A stretch of 64,000 nt of DNA from DATAEK01 sp036258055 (GTDB taxonomy: Bacteria; Acidobacteriota; Vicinamibacteria; Vicinamibacterales; 2-12-FULL-66-21): the NCBI GenBank assembly GCA_036258055.1, contig DATAEK010000129.1, positions 42,370-106,369 of the forward strand. Direction: 5' to 3'. The position numbers were made by a program, and so were the translations under genes. A model generated the notes under the pieces. That model was not told the DNA's origin and did not search any database. It was given only the letters and a program-made list of their open reading frames with translations. This document shows, one piece after another, positions 17,798-26,177 of this stretch (position 1 is the stretch's first letter; each line of letters starts with the position of its first letter).

Positions 17798-17828
17798 GCC
17801 TGGTGACGGATCCTCGAATGGAGATGGC

Positions 17829-18695
17829 TCAACGAGCGTTCAGATACTTGCCGACAATCGGCGCGAGCTCCCGACGCGTGGTCTCGGGCACGGCATCAGG
17901 GCGGGTGATGATCGCGTACTTCAGGGATGTCGCGCACTCGCAGGTCCGCTCGAACGGAAGCGCCGCCACGGCACCCGCGATGACCTGCTGCGCCATCTTC
18001 GCGTTCTGCATCAGGTTGGCGACGACCATTTCAACCGTGACCTGGTCATGATCCGGGTGCCAGCAGTCGTAGTCGGTCACGAGCGCAATCGTCGCGTAGC
18101 AGATCTCCGCCTCGCGCGCGAGCTTGGCTTCCTGCAGGTTGGTCATGCCGATGATGTCCATGCCCCAGGACCGATAGAGCTTCGACTCGGCTAGCGTGGA
18201 GAACTGCGGGCCCTCCATGCAGACGTAGGTCCCGCCCTGGTGGACGGTCGCGCCCGCCTGTTTAGCCGACGTGAACGCGATGTCGCTCAACGGCCGGCAG
18301 AACGGATGCGCGAATCCCACGTGCGCCACGAGACCGCGGCCGAAGAACGTCGAGACGCGGCCCTTCGTACGATCGAAGAACTGATCCGGGACGACGAGGT
18401 CGAGCGGCTTGTACTCCTCTTTCAGGCTGCCAACCGCGCTCGCCGAGATCAGGTATTCGACGCCCAGCGTCTTGAAGCCGAAGATGTTGGCGCGAAAATT
18501 CAGTTCGGTCGGCATCAGCCGGTGCCCGATGCCGTGCCGCGCGAGAAACGCCACGCGTTGGCCGCGCAGGGTCCCGATCACGTACGGCGCAGACGGCTCG
18601 CCGAACGGCGTCGAGACCGGCCGCTCCTCGCGGTCCTTCAGTTCCGCCATGTCGTACAGACCGCTGCCGCCGATGATTCCGATACTGATGGTCAT
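17829..18695 (-). CDS. mtnP: S-methyl-5'-thioadenosine phosphorylase
   Basis: This 288-residue PNP/MTAP-family enzyme should split 5'-methylthioadenosine with phosphate to adenine and methylthioribose-1-phosphate. It shows IGIIGGSGLYDMAEL at the N-terminus, the phosphate-binding ARHGIGHRLMPTELNFRANIF, and MEGPQFSTLAES with MDIIGMTNLQEAKLAREAEICYATIALVTDYDCW. The DYDCW segment favours MTA over purine-nucleoside substrates. It is flanked by methylmalonyl-CoA epimerase upstream and the PfkB kinase downstream. Confidence 0.93.
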   Translation of the reverse strand: MTISIGIIGGSGLYDMAELKDREERPVSTPFGEPSAPYVIGTLRGQRVAFLARHGIGHRLMPTELNFRANIFGFKTLGVEYLISASAVGSLKEEYKPLDLVVPDQFFDRTKGRVSTFFGRGLVAHVGFAHPFCRPLSDIAFTSAKQAGATVHQGGTYVCMEGPQFSTLAESKLYRSWGMDIIGMTNLQEAKLAREAEICYATIALVTDYDCWHPDHDQVTVEMVVANLMQNAKMAQQVIAGAVAALPFERTCECATSLKYAIITRPDAVPETTRRELAPIVGKYLNAR

Positions 18696-18702
18696 AAGAC
18701 GT

Positions 18703-19113
18703 CTATCCCTCGCGGACCCGCTGCTTCAACTCGACGAGCACGCCGTGCGCGCTCGCGGGGTGGATGAACGCGACGAGCGAGCCGTGGGCGCCGGGACGAG
18801 GCACGTCGTCGATCAACGTGACCCCGCGCGCACGAAGCTGACTCAGGGCTTCGCCGATGTCGTCCACGCTGAGCGTAATGTGGTGAATTCCCGGTCCCCG
18901 GCGCGCGATGAACCTCGCGATTGGAGAGTCGTCCGTCGTCGCCTCCAGCAACTCGAGCGCCGACTCGCCGAGGGGAATGAAATGCGCGCGGACCCGCTGC
19001 GACGCGACCTCCTCCGGAGCCTCGACCTCGAGGCCCAGGGCGTCGCGGTAGAAGGTCAGCGCCTTCGCCAGATCGCCGACTGCGATGCCGATGTGATCAA
19101 TCGTCGCCTTCAT
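18703..19113 (-). CDS. mce: Methylmalonyl-CoA epimerase
   Basis: This 136-residue vicinal-oxygen-chelate protein interconverts the methylmalonyl-CoA epimers before the mutase step. It starts MKATIDHIGIAVGDL, with metal ligand His7. The second-half ligands fit PGIHHITLSVDDI and VLVELKQR. The start at 19113 is chosen because upstream residues are antisense-like and the family begins with this strand. It lies 13 bp after meaB. This linkage matches propionyl-CoA pathway clusters in many bacteria. Confidence 0.93.
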   Translation of the reverse strand: MKATIDHIGIAVGDLAKALTFYRDALGLEVEAPEEVASQRVRAHFIPLGESALELLEATTDDSPIARFIARRGPGIHHITLSVDDIGEALSQLRARGVTLIDDVPRPGAHGSLVAFIHPASAHGVLVELKQRVREG

Positions 19114-19126
19114 GCCTCGATCGTCC

Positions 19127-20083
19127 TCAGTCCGCGGATTGGCCGAGCGCCCGTCGCATGATCTCTTCGACCGCGGTGTACGGATCGGTTTCGCGTCCGG
19201 CGATTCGCTCGAGCACACGCTCGAACTCTCCGGCAGCGAGAACCTTCTCCTCCACGTGTTGCAGAAACCGATGTGACAACAGCTCGCGAACGCGCCATTC
19301 GGCACGCGATCGGCGCCGCTCTCGTTGTGCTCCAGCGCTGTGGACCTTGAAGCGCTCCACCGCGCTCAGGAGCTCGGTCACGCCCTTCCCGGTCGTCGCC
19401 TCCGTCCTCACGATCGGCGGACGCCACTCATCAGCCGCGAACGTCTGCAGCGACAGCAGCGTTTCGATCGACGCGACAGTCCGGTCGGCGCCGTCGCGGT
19501 CGGCTTTGTTCACGACGAAGATGTCCGCGATCTCCATGATGCCGGCTTTGAGCGCCTGCACCTCGTCGCCGGCGCCAGGCACGATCGTCACCAGCGAGAC
19601 ATCGGCCGTCCGGACGATGTCGACCTCGTCTTGACCGACGCCGACGGTCTCGATGAGCACGACATCCTTGCCGGACGCGTCGAGGACGAGCGCGACCTCC
19701 GAGGTGGCACGAGCGAGGCCGCCCAGGTGCCCTCGCGTCGCCATGCTGCGGATGAAGACGCCGGCATCACCGGCGTGCGCCTGCATGCGCACGCGATCGC
19801 CGAGAATCGCCCCGCCGGTGAAGGGGCTCGTGGGATCGACCGCGACGACGCCGACCGAGCGAGCGGACTCTCGGATCACCGCAATCATGCGATCGACGAG
19901 CGTGCTCTTGCCGGCGCCCGGCGGACCGGTGACGCCGATGAGGTAGGCGTGGCCGGTCCGTGGAAACACGCGGCGCACCAGCTCGGCCCCCTGCGGTGTC
20001 TCATCTTCGATGAGCGAGATGGCGCGCGCGATGGCGCGGGGATCTCCGGCGAGGACTCGTTCCGACAGCGACTGCTCGGTCAC
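19127..20083 (-). CDS. meaB: Methylmalonyl-CoA mutase-associated GTPase MeaB
   Basis: This 318-residue G3E-family GTPase protects and reloads adenosylcobalamin on methylmalonyl-CoA mutase. It has Walker A GVTGPPGAGKST, VDPTSPFTGGAILGDRVRM, IETVGVGQDEVDIVRTAD (G3 region) and VVNKADRDGADR (G4, NKAD). The start is GTG at 20081-20083, overlapping the stop of the acyl-CoA dehydrogenase gene as GTGA; a much longer ORF upstream is antisense and false. It is separated by about 33 kb from the mutase subunits it would serve. Confidence 0.94.
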   Translation of the reverse strand: MTEQSLSERVLAGDPRAIARAISLIEDETPQGAELVRRVFPRTGHAYLIGVTGPPGAGKSTLVDRMIAVIRESARSVGVVAVDPTSPFTGGAILGDRVRMQAHAGDAGVFIRSMATRGHLGGLARATSEVALVLDASGKDVVLIETVGVGQDEVDIVRTADVSLVTIVPGAGDEVQALKAGIMEIADIFVVNKADRDGADRTVASIETLLSLQTFAADEWRPPIVRTEATTGKGVTELLSAVERFKVHSAGAQRERRRSRAEWRVRELLSHRFLQHVEEKVLAAGEFERVLERIAGRETDPYTAVEEIMRRALGQSAD

Positions 20084-21222
20084 TGTCCGAGAAGCTGACG
20101 GGCAATCACGAGCCGTTGAATCTCGCTCGTGCCCTCGCCGATCGTGACGAGCTTCACGTCGCGGAAGTACTTCTCGGCGGGATAATCCTTGACGAACCCG
20201 TAGCCGCCGTGGATTTGCACGCAGTCGTCGGCTGCCTTGACCGCTATCTCTCCCGAGTACAGCTTCGCCATCGACGACTCGCGCGTGGTGCGTTTGCCGG
20301 TGTCTTTCAGGTACGCCGCGCGATACGTGAGCAGGCGTGCGGCCTCGATCCGCGTGGCGTTGTCGGCGAGCTTCCACTGAATCGCCTGGAACGCTGAGAG
20401 CGGCTGGCCGAACTGCCGGCGCTCCTTCGCGTAACTGCGCGCCGCCTCGTACGCGCCCTGCGCCAGGCCCACGGCGAGCGCCGCGATGCCGATCCGGCCG
20501 GCATCCAGCACCTGCAGCGTATTGATGAACCCCTGGCCCTCTTCGCCCAGCAACTGACCCGCCGGGATGCGGCAGTCCTGGAAAATCAGTTCGCTGGTGT
20601 CGCTCGCGCGCATTCCGAGCTTGTTTTCCTTCTTGCCCGCCGTCATGCCCGGCGTGCCCTGTTCGATCACAAAGGCGGAGATGCCGCGATGACCACGCGT
20701 GCGATCGGTCACGGCCATGGCCACGACGATCCCGCCGATGCGGGCGTGCGTGATGAAGGCCTTGGTGCCGTTGATGATCCAGCAGTTGCCCTGCTTCACC
20801 GCCGTCGTCCGCATCGCGGCCGCGTCGCTGCCGGCACCGGATTCCGTGAGACCCCACGCCCCCAGCACTTCCCCACTCGTCAGACGGGGAAGGTACTGCC
20901 GCTTCTGAGCGTCGCTGCCGAACATCGCAATGTGTGAAGAACACAGGCCGTTGTGCGCGGCGACGGAAAGCGCCACCGCGGGATCCACCCGGGCGAGTTC
21001 CTCGATGCAGATACAGTAGTCGACCGCCGACAAGCCGGCGCCGCCGTATTCCTCTGGAAGCTGGACGCCCATCAGTCCCAGGCTGGCGAGCTTGGGAACG
21101 AGATCCATCGGAAACTGCTGGGCCTCGTCCCATTCGATGACGTACGGACGGATCTCACTCTCGGCGAACTCGCGGACGGTTCTCCGCAGCAGGTCCTGTT
21201 CCTCGGTGAGACGAAAGTCCAT
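20080..21222 (-). CDS. Acyl-CoA dehydrogenase
   Basis: This 380-residue flavoprotein starts MDFRLTEEQDLLRRTVREFAE. The FAD/substrate motif GAWGLTESGAGSDAAAM and the catalytic GEGTSEIQRLVIARQLLG (Glu of EGT) are present, so it is a true short/branched-chain-type dehydrogenase. It is translationally coupled to meaB, and its neighbourhood (epimerase, MeaB) suggests substrates feeding the propionyl/methylmalonyl-CoA route. The exact chain specificity is unknown. The start at 21222 is chosen over an in-frame ATG 12 codons earlier by family alignment. Confidence 0.93.
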   Translation of the reverse strand: MDFRLTEEQDLLRRTVREFAESEIRPYVIEWDEAQQFPMDLVPKLASLGLMGVQLPEEYGGAGLSAVDYCICIEELARVDPAVALSVAAHNGLCSSHIAMFGSDAQKRQYLPRLTSGEVLGAWGLTESGAGSDAAAMRTTAVKQGNCWIINGTKAFITHARIGGIVVAMAVTDRTRGHRGISAFVIEQGTPGMTAGKKENKLGMRASDTSELIFQDCRIPAGQLLGEEGQGFINTLQVLDAGRIGIAALAVGLAQGAYEAARSYAKERRQFGQPLSAFQAIQWKLADNATRIEAARLLTYRAAYLKDTGKRTTRESSMAKLYSGEIAVKAADDCVQIHGGYGFVKDYPAEKYFRDVKLVTIGEGTSEIQRLVIARQLLGQ

Positions 21223-21290
21223 TGTCCGGAATGTATCAAGGGCGAACGCAGAAGGCAAAAAGCGCGCGAAGCGGAGTGTATGCTGAGACC

Positions 21291-21785
21291 ATGCGTACGC
21301 GCCGACATCAGATTCTCTCTGCCGCCCTCGGTTTCGCTGGTGCGCTCCTTCTCCCCTCGATCGCCTCGGCGGACATCACGGCGTTCATCGGCGTCAACAC
21401 CACGCCGGTCGCCCGCAGCGTGCGCGGGCTTTCCGTCGGCACTGGCCTGGTGATTGTCGCATTCGAATTCGAATACGCCAGCACCAGCGAGGATCTGCTC
21501 GAAGGCGCGCCTTCGCTTCGAACCTTCATGTTCAACGGTTTGCTGCAGACGCCGATTCCCATCGCCCGGATGCAGTTCTACGGGACCGCCGGCGCCGGGG
21601 CCTATCGCGAGACGCTCGTGGAAGACTCCGAGACGAACTTCGGGCTCAATGTCGGCGGCGGCGTGAAGGTCTCCTTGGTCGGACCTTTGCGGCTGCGGTT
21701 CGACTATCGGGTGTTCACGCTGAAAGGGGATGCGCGGCATCCACGGCCGCAACGGCTCTATGCGGGAGTCAACCTAAAGTTCTAG
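21291..21785 (+). CDS. Small outer-membrane beta-barrel protein
   Basis: This 164-residue protein has an N-terminal signal sequence (MRTRRHQILSAALGFAG..., cleaved near SADITA). The rest is alternating-hydrophobicity strands ending in RLYAGVNLKF, with the C-terminal Phe typical of Bam substrates. This looks like an OmpA/OmpW-size eight-stranded barrel. The start at 21291 gives the signal peptide; the upstream ORF extension does not. An 11-bp inverted repeat includes its TAG stop codon. Function is unknown. Confidence 0.75.
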   Translation: MRTRRHQILSAALGFAGALLLPSIASADITAFIGVNTTPVARSVRGLSVGTGLVIVAFEFEYASTSEDLLEGAPSLRTFMFNGLLQTPIPIARMQFYGTAGAGAYRETLVEDSETNFGLNVGGGVKVSLVGPLRLRFDYRVFTLKGDARHPRPQRLYAGVNLKF

Positions 21786-21826
21786 CGAGGCTGCGCCTCA
21801 GACCGTTGGCGCTCCGCCTCGCTAGA
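21781..21826. terminator. Inverted repeat including a stop codon
   Basis: TCTAGCGAGGC (21781-21791) and its exact complement GCCTCGCTAGA (21816-21826) form an 11-bp stem with a 24-nt loop. The TAG stop of the beta-barrel gene (21783-21785) is inside the left arm. There is no strong T-run. It could act as a 3' stabilising or terminating hairpin. Confidence 0.5.
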
Positions 21827-21900
21827 TCGCATTTTGATAACGCCCCGCTGACGCGGGACGGTCTGAATCAGGTGCAGGATTTTGGGTCAAGCCCTCTGAC

Positions 21901-21937
21901 CGTGACGGCGGAGGGCGCAGCTCCCGCCGCCGTCACG
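21901..21937. terminator. GC-rich hairpin between convergent genes
   Basis: CGTGACGGCGG (21901-21911) pairs exactly with CCGCCGTCACG (21927-21937) across a 15-nt loop. It lies 12 bp from the stop of the minus-strand hypothetical gene and between two convergent genes, so it may stop transcription from either side. T-runs are lacking, so intrinsic termination is uncertain. Confidence 0.5.
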
Positions 21938-21949
21938 GCCACGGGGCCC

Positions 21950-22462
21950 TTACGCCCCGCCCTTGGCGATGGCGGTGAGGTTCAGCCGGTTGGCGCCGGC
22001 GGCAAACGCGGCCGTGTACTTCTTGAACATCTCCTGGTTCTCGGGCTTGGCGACGTCGGCGCCGAGCGATTCCGCCAGGAGCATGAACAAGTCGTATTCG
22101 GCTGCCTTGACCGCAGGATCGGCCACGACGACGTAGAGCGCGTTGGCGCCCATCGGTTCAGCGGCCTTGTAGACCTTCCAGCCCTGGAGCTGCTGCTTGC
22201 GGACAGGGTTTTCGCTCTTCGCGAGCCCATCCTTCACTTTGCTAATCAGCTCTTCGAACGCAGCCGTCTGATCCGGCTTGATCTGATACAGGAAAAGGCC
22301 AGCGTCGCCCGTAAACGCCAGGCGTGGCTCCTTGGACTGGGGCGCGGCCGGCGTCTGCTGCGCCGGCGGCGTCTGCTGGGCCGGCGGGGTCTGCGCGAAG
22401 AGAGCGGCCGGCGCGAGAGCCAGCGCCATCATCATGGTGGTGGTCACGAAAGAGCGACGCAT
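21950..22462 (-). CDS. Secreted hypothetical protein
   Basis: This 170-residue protein begins with a signal peptide (MRRSFVTTTMMMALALAPAA, cleaved near LFAQ). A short tandem QTPPAQ/QTPAA linker follows, then a globular domain (about 55-170) with LFLYQIKPDQTAAFEELISKVKDGLAKSENPVRKQ. That layout recalls small ligand-binding or antibiotic-biosynthesis-monooxygenase-like (dimeric alpha/beta barrel) folds, but no family is certain. The start at 22462 follows a strong AAGGAGGAG site. It could be cotranscribed with hemW, although 187 bp and a hairpin separate them. Confidence 0.7.
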   Translation of the reverse strand: MRRSFVTTTMMMALALAPAALFAQTPPAQQTPPAQQTPAAPQSKEPRLAFTGDAGLFLYQIKPDQTAAFEELISKVKDGLAKSENPVRKQQLQGWKVYKAAEPMGANALYVVVADPAVKAAEYDLFMLLAESLGADVAKPENQEMFKKYTAAFAAGANRLNLTAIAKGGA

Positions 22463-22558
22463 CCAATCTCCTCCTTGATCGAACGGAAACAAAGCCGACA
22501 CTTTACCGTACGCCTGTGTCAATCGCCTAGCCTTCGCGGTCTGGGACGAACGTCCTAT

Positions 22559-22585
22559 GCCTGGCGAGGCCACGCCGCGCCAGGC
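22559..22585. terminator. Hairpin downstream of hemW
   Basis: GCCTGGCG (22559-22566) pairs with CGCCAGGC (22578-22585) across an 11-nt loop. It lies about 65 bp after the hemW stop on the minus strand and about 100 bp before the next start. No T-run follows. It is a possible attenuator or terminator between the two genes. Confidence 0.4.
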
Positions 22586-22649
22586 GTCATTCCTGGTAAC
22601 ACCACAGACATTGGGACGGCCTTGACCGTGAAATCTCAGTTCAAAACTT

Positions 22650-23768
22650 CTAGACAAAAACCGCCATGATTTCGTTCGCCACGAGCATTCCCTCTCGCGC
22701 GAGCCGCAGGCGCACACCCTCGCGACGGAGCAACCCCTCCTCCACAAACGGCTGCAGCTCGCGGCCGAAGCGCTCCCACACATCGGCGTGATACCGCTCG
22801 CCAAGCTGGGTAATGTCCACGCCCTCCGTGAGCCGCAGACCCGTGAAGAGCGCTTCCTCGAGTCGTTCCCGCTCAGTCAGTTCCCGCTTGTCGGTGACGA
22901 GCACGTCGCCTCGTGACACGCGCGTGATGAACTCCTCGGTGTTGGAGGGGTTCTTCCACCTGACGCCATCTCGCGTCGAGTGCGCCCCGCATCCAAAGCC
23001 TAGCCATTCGCCATCCTGCCAGTACTTCAGATTGTGGCGAGACGGAAAACCTGGCCGCGCCACGTTCGAGATCTCGTAATGTGCGTAGCCAGCGGCCTCG
23101 AGCCGATCCAGGCTCCACAAATACATCGCCGCGGCATCTTCGTCGGGCGCAAGCGACCAGCCCGATCGCGCCATGTCCTCCTTGAGCGGCGCGTTCGGAT
23201 AGAGCTCCAGCAGGTACAACGACGCGTGATCCGGGTTGACCTCGATGAGCGCGTCCACGCTTTCCTGCCAGTCCGCCAGCGTCTGCTGAGGCAGCCACAT
23301 CATCAGATCGAGACTGAGGTTGCCGATCCCCGCTGCCCGCGCTTCGGCGACCGCGTCGCGCGCGCGCTGAACTGAGTGGACTCGGCTGAGCCGCTGCAGT
23401 TCGACACTCCGGAAGGATTGGACACCGAAACTCACCCGATTGACGCCCGCAGCTAGGAATCCGGCCATGCGCGCCTCGGACGACGTCTCGGGGTTCGTTT
23501 CGAGTGTGATCTCGGCGCCGCCCTGGACCTCGAACGCGTCGCGGCAAGCCGTGATCAGTCGTGCGATCTCGTGGGGTTCGAGCAGCGACGGCGTGCCGCC
23601 ACCGAAAAAAATGGTGTCGGCTGGTTCGCCGCGACCGGCACTCCGGATTTCCTGCTCGAGTGCGGCGACGTAGCGGTCTTTGAGCGACGCGTCGAAGAGA
23701 CCGCGGTTGAAGTTGCAGTAGTTGCAGATGGACGAACAGAACGGAATGTGCAGGTACAGGCCGAGCAT
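22650..23768 (-). CDS. hemW: Radical SAM HemW-like haem chaperone
   Basis: This 372-residue radical SAM protein opens MLGLYLHIPFCSSICNYCNF, with the CxxxCxxC cluster motif. FFGGGTPSLL (SAM-binding GGTP) follows, then ETNPETSSEARMAGFLAAGVNRVSFGVQSF. The C-terminal HemW/HemN domain is present. Length and start fit HemW, the haem-transfer relative formerly called oxygen-independent coproporphyrinogen III oxidase. True HemN is longer with a different N-terminus, so HemW is preferred. It follows the DnaC-like ATPase gene by 16 bp. Confidence 0.9.
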   Translation of the reverse strand: MLGLYLHIPFCSSICNYCNFNRGLFDASLKDRYVAALEQEIRSAGRGEPADTIFFGGGTPSLLEPHEIARLITACRDAFEVQGGAEITLETNPETSSEARMAGFLAAGVNRVSFGVQSFRSVELQRLSRVHSVQRARDAVAEARAAGIGNLSLDLMMWLPQQTLADWQESVDALIEVNPDHASLYLLELYPNAPLKEDMARSGWSLAPDEDAAAMYLWSLDRLEAAGYAHYEISNVARPGFPSRHNLKYWQDGEWLGFGCGAHSTRDGVRWKNPSNTEEFITRVSRGDVLVTDKRELTERERLEEALFTGLRLTEGVDITQLGERYHADVWERFGRELQPFVEEGLLRREGVRLRLAREGMLVANEIMAVFV

Positions 23769-23784
23769 GACGGGGCCGGTACGA

Positions 23785-24645
23785 TTATGACCCGGCCTTG
23801 CCCCCCGACCAGCCGAGCTCCCGTTTGGGTTGCGCCGGCTTCGTCGGGTCCGCCGGCTTGAGCTGCGCGCGGATTGGTCCCTTCGCGCGCGCGGGGAGCG
23901 AACGCCGGGTCGGCTTGACCTTCCACATTGTCAGCAGGTCGTCGACGCCGCCGTTGGGCGGAAGGAGGCGATAGTCTGCGCCGTCGTATTCCAGGAAATC
24001 GCACATCTCGTGAAGGCGCGAGTGGATACGGAAGCCGATCCTGGCCTTCAGGCAGTCGGGATCGCTGTCATCGGGAGTGTCTTCGTAGTTCGACGTGAAG
24101 ATCGTGTGCCGCCGCTCGTTGTAGCGGGTGTTCACGATCAGGTTCATCGTCTCTTCGACCCATTCGGAGGTCTTCTCGGATCCCGTGTCGTCGAGCACGA
24201 GGATGTCCGCGTCCATGACCGGCCGCAGGATGTCCATCTCCGCGGTGCGCACCAGCGGGTTGTAGGTGCTGCGAATGACGCGGAGCAGATCGCGCGTGTC
24301 GTAGAACAGTCCACGCGCGCTTTTCGAGAGGATCACCCGCCGCAACACCGCAACTGCGAGATGCGTCTTACCAATCCCGGGCGGTCCGATGAGGCATAGG
24401 CCCTTCGGCGTGACGGGGAACTCGTCGGCGAAGCGCCGCGCCTGGCGGACAGCGCTCAGCAGCTTCTCATTTGGGTAGGTGACAAAGGTTTCCAGATCGC
24501 AGCGGCGGTAGCGCGGAGGGATCCGGGCCTCGTCGAGGAGCCGTGCGGTCAGCCCCGCACGCCAGCAGTCGCATCGCTCGACTCGACGACCGCCCTCGGC
24601 TTCTACAGCCTTCCATCCGGTCCCGTCGCAAATAGGGCAAGTCAT
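23785..24645 (-). CDS. DnaC/IstB-like ATP-binding protein
   Basis: This 286-residue AAA+ protein has an N-terminal Cys cluster (CPICDGTGWK ... RCDCW), Walker A LIGPPGIGKTHL and Walker B ADILVLDDTGSEK, in the order found in DnaC/DnaI helicase loaders. The C-terminal 40 residues are a Lys/Pro-rich basic tail. The start at 24645 places the zinc-type motif at the N-terminus, as in the DnaI-like family. No transposase is nearby, so an IstB origin is unlikely; a primosomal or helicase-loader role is plausible. Confidence 0.82.
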   Translation of the reverse strand: MTCPICDGTGWKAVEAEGGRRVERCDCWRAGLTARLLDEARIPPRYRRCDLETFVTYPNEKLLSAVRQARRFADEFPVTPKGLCLIGPPGIGKTHLAVAVLRRVILSKSARGLFYDTRDLLRVIRSTYNPLVRTAEMDILRPVMDADILVLDDTGSEKTSEWVEETMNLIVNTRYNERRHTIFTSNYEDTPDDSDPDCLKARIGFRIHSRLHEMCDFLEYDGADYRLLPPNGGVDDLLTMWKVKPTRRSLPARAKGPIRAQLKPADPTKPAQPKRELGWSGGKAGS

Positions 24646-24802
24646 CGAATGCGGAGTCTCGAGAAGCGATCGCGTGTCGACCGTCAATGCCGAACGATGT
24701 GATTGTCGAGAGATTGCCGATCGGTGGACCGCGCTCGCCGCTTCAGTGTAGCGCGATGTCGCGACGCTCGCAACGTGAGAACTGATCACGCGGACGGCAT
24801 CC

Positions 24803-25675
24803 TCAATTCAAATAGCTCCTCAACTCTCCCGCGCGCTTGGATCGGCGCAACTTGTCCTTGGCGCGTGACTCGATCTGCCGGATGCGCTCACGTGACAGCG
24901 CGAGCATGTCGCCGACCTCCTGAAGGGTTCGAGGTTCGCCGTCGCGATCGAGACCGAAACGAAGCTCCACGATCTCGCGCTCCTTCTCGTCGAGCTCGTC
25001 GAGCGCGGCGCGCACGCGGTCCGCGGCGGCGCGATGCAGCAGCTCCTCTTCGATCGGCGGAACCGCCGCCTGCTCGATCATCTCACCGAGCTCCAGAGCA
25101 TCGGCTTCGTCGCGACCGGCGCCCACCCGATCGCTCAGCGACAGATCGCTGCTGCCGATTCGGAGCAGCGCGTCGACGTCAGCCTCGGAAATCGAGAGAT
25201 CGTCGGCGATTTCCCGGGACGTCGGTGGGCGCTCGAGCTGCGCGGCGAGACTGGATACCTGCCGGCCCATCCGGGCCGCGATGCTGGACAGTTTCTGAGG
25301 AATGGAAAAGGCACGGCTCTGCAGCGACAGCGCGTGGGTCACCGCCTGACGCACCCACCAGACCGCGTAGGTGATGAACTTGACGTTGCGGTCGGGATCG
25401 AAGCGGCGCGCCGCCTCCATCAACCCGAGGTTTCCTTCGTGGATCAGGTCGAGGAACGTCACGCCGAGGCCGCGGTAACGCTTGACGTAGCTGACGACGA
25501 ACCGGAGGTTGCCTTCGACGAGACGGCGGAGCGCATCCTGATCGTCCTCGTCGAGTTGAATGCGCCGGCCGAGATTGCGTTCCTCATCCGTCGTGAGACG
25601 CGGAATCTTCGCGATGGCGCGCAGGTAGGCTTGTAGCGCGTCCGTTTCCCCGCCCGCGTCAGGGATTCTCGGCAC
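24803..25675 (-). CDS. Sigma-70 family RNA polymerase sigma factor (group 1/2 type)
   Basis: This 290-residue sigma factor has region 1.2 (DALQAYLRAIAKIPRLTTDEE), region 2 (GNLGLMEAARRFDPDRNVKFITYAVWWVRQAV), region 3 (PPTSREIADDLSISEADV) and region 4 (LALSRERIRQIESRAKDKLRR). It lacks the long 1.1 domain of RpoD and is of RpoS/SigA-group 2 size, so it is probably an alternative or secondary sigma. It is 23 bp after hspR, raising the possibility of heat-shock-linked expression. The first ATG at 25675 was kept; a few residues of uncertainty remain. Confidence 0.92.
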   Translation of the reverse strand: MPRIPDAGGETDALQAYLRAIAKIPRLTTDEERNLGRRIQLDEDDQDALRRLVEGNLRFVVSYVKRYRGLGVTFLDLIHEGNLGLMEAARRFDPDRNVKFITYAVWWVRQAVTHALSLQSRAFSIPQKLSSIAARMGRQVSSLAAQLERPPTSREIADDLSISEADVDALLRIGSSDLSLSDRVGAGRDEADALELGEMIEQAAVPPIEEELLHRAAADRVRAALDELDEKEREIVELRFGLDRDGEPRTLQEVGDMLALSRERIRQIESRAKDKLRRSKRAGELRSYLN

Positions 25676-25698
25676 AAGCCATTCTAAAGAAAAACAGA

Positions 25699-26151
25699 CT
25701 ATCGGCTTCTAGTCTTGACGTTCTCTTCCGATTCAGCGGACTCGCTGGCGGATTCGGCGAGGGGCGGCGGCTGGGCGCGAACGAGATCCGTCGGCGAGGA
25801 CTTGACCAGCGCGGTGCTCAAACGCTGTTCCCAGTCGCCCAGACCGCGTGACAGCTCATGCTTCACGTAGTCCATGAACTCGTTGACTTCGTGCTGCATC
25901 GCTTCGATCTTCCGTCGCATGTTCAGGATGATCTCGACGCCCGCGAGGTTGACCCCCAGATCGCGCGTGAGCGACAGGATCGTCTCGAGCCGTTCGAGGT
26001 CTTCTTCCGAATACAGGCGCGTGTTGCCCTCCGTGCGAGACGGCTTGAGCAACCCTTCGCGCTCGTACAGGCGCAGAGTCTGCGGGTGGATGTTGTACTT
26101 CTGCGCCACCGCGCTGATCATGTAGTACGCCTTGCCGGTACTTCGCTTCAT
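25699..26151 (-). CDS. hspR: MerR-family heat shock repressor HspR
   Basis: This 150-residue protein has an N-terminal MerR-type winged helix (YYMISAVAQKYNIHPQTLRLYEREGLLKPSRTEGNTRLYSEEDLERLETI) and a short coiled-coil tail. Its place after dnaK and dnaJ matches HspR, which in actinobacteria binds HAIR inverted repeats upstream of dnaK and uses DnaK as co-repressor. The start at 26151 is chosen because the MerR fold begins there. I could not find a clear HAIR sequence upstream of dnaK. Confidence 0.88.
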   Translation of the reverse strand: MKRSTGKAYYMISAVAQKYNIHPQTLRLYEREGLLKPSRTEGNTRLYSEEDLERLETILSLTRDLGVNLAGVEIILNMRRKIEAMQHEVNEFMDYVKHELSRGLGDWEQRLSTALVKSSPTDLVRAQPPPLAESASESAESEENVKTRSR

Positions 26152-26177
26152 GCTCGTCACATCCGACGGTGTGCGTT

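Noticed and set aside
20084..21133. N-terminal extension of the meaB ORF to 21133
   Set aside because: The added 350 codons are an out-of-frame read of the acyl-CoA dehydrogenase gene; MeaB homology starts at GTG 20083.
23785..24645. DnaC-like gene considered as an IstB of an IS21 element
   Set aside because: No IstA transposase or terminal repeats nearby, and the N-terminal Cys cluster fits helicase loaders.
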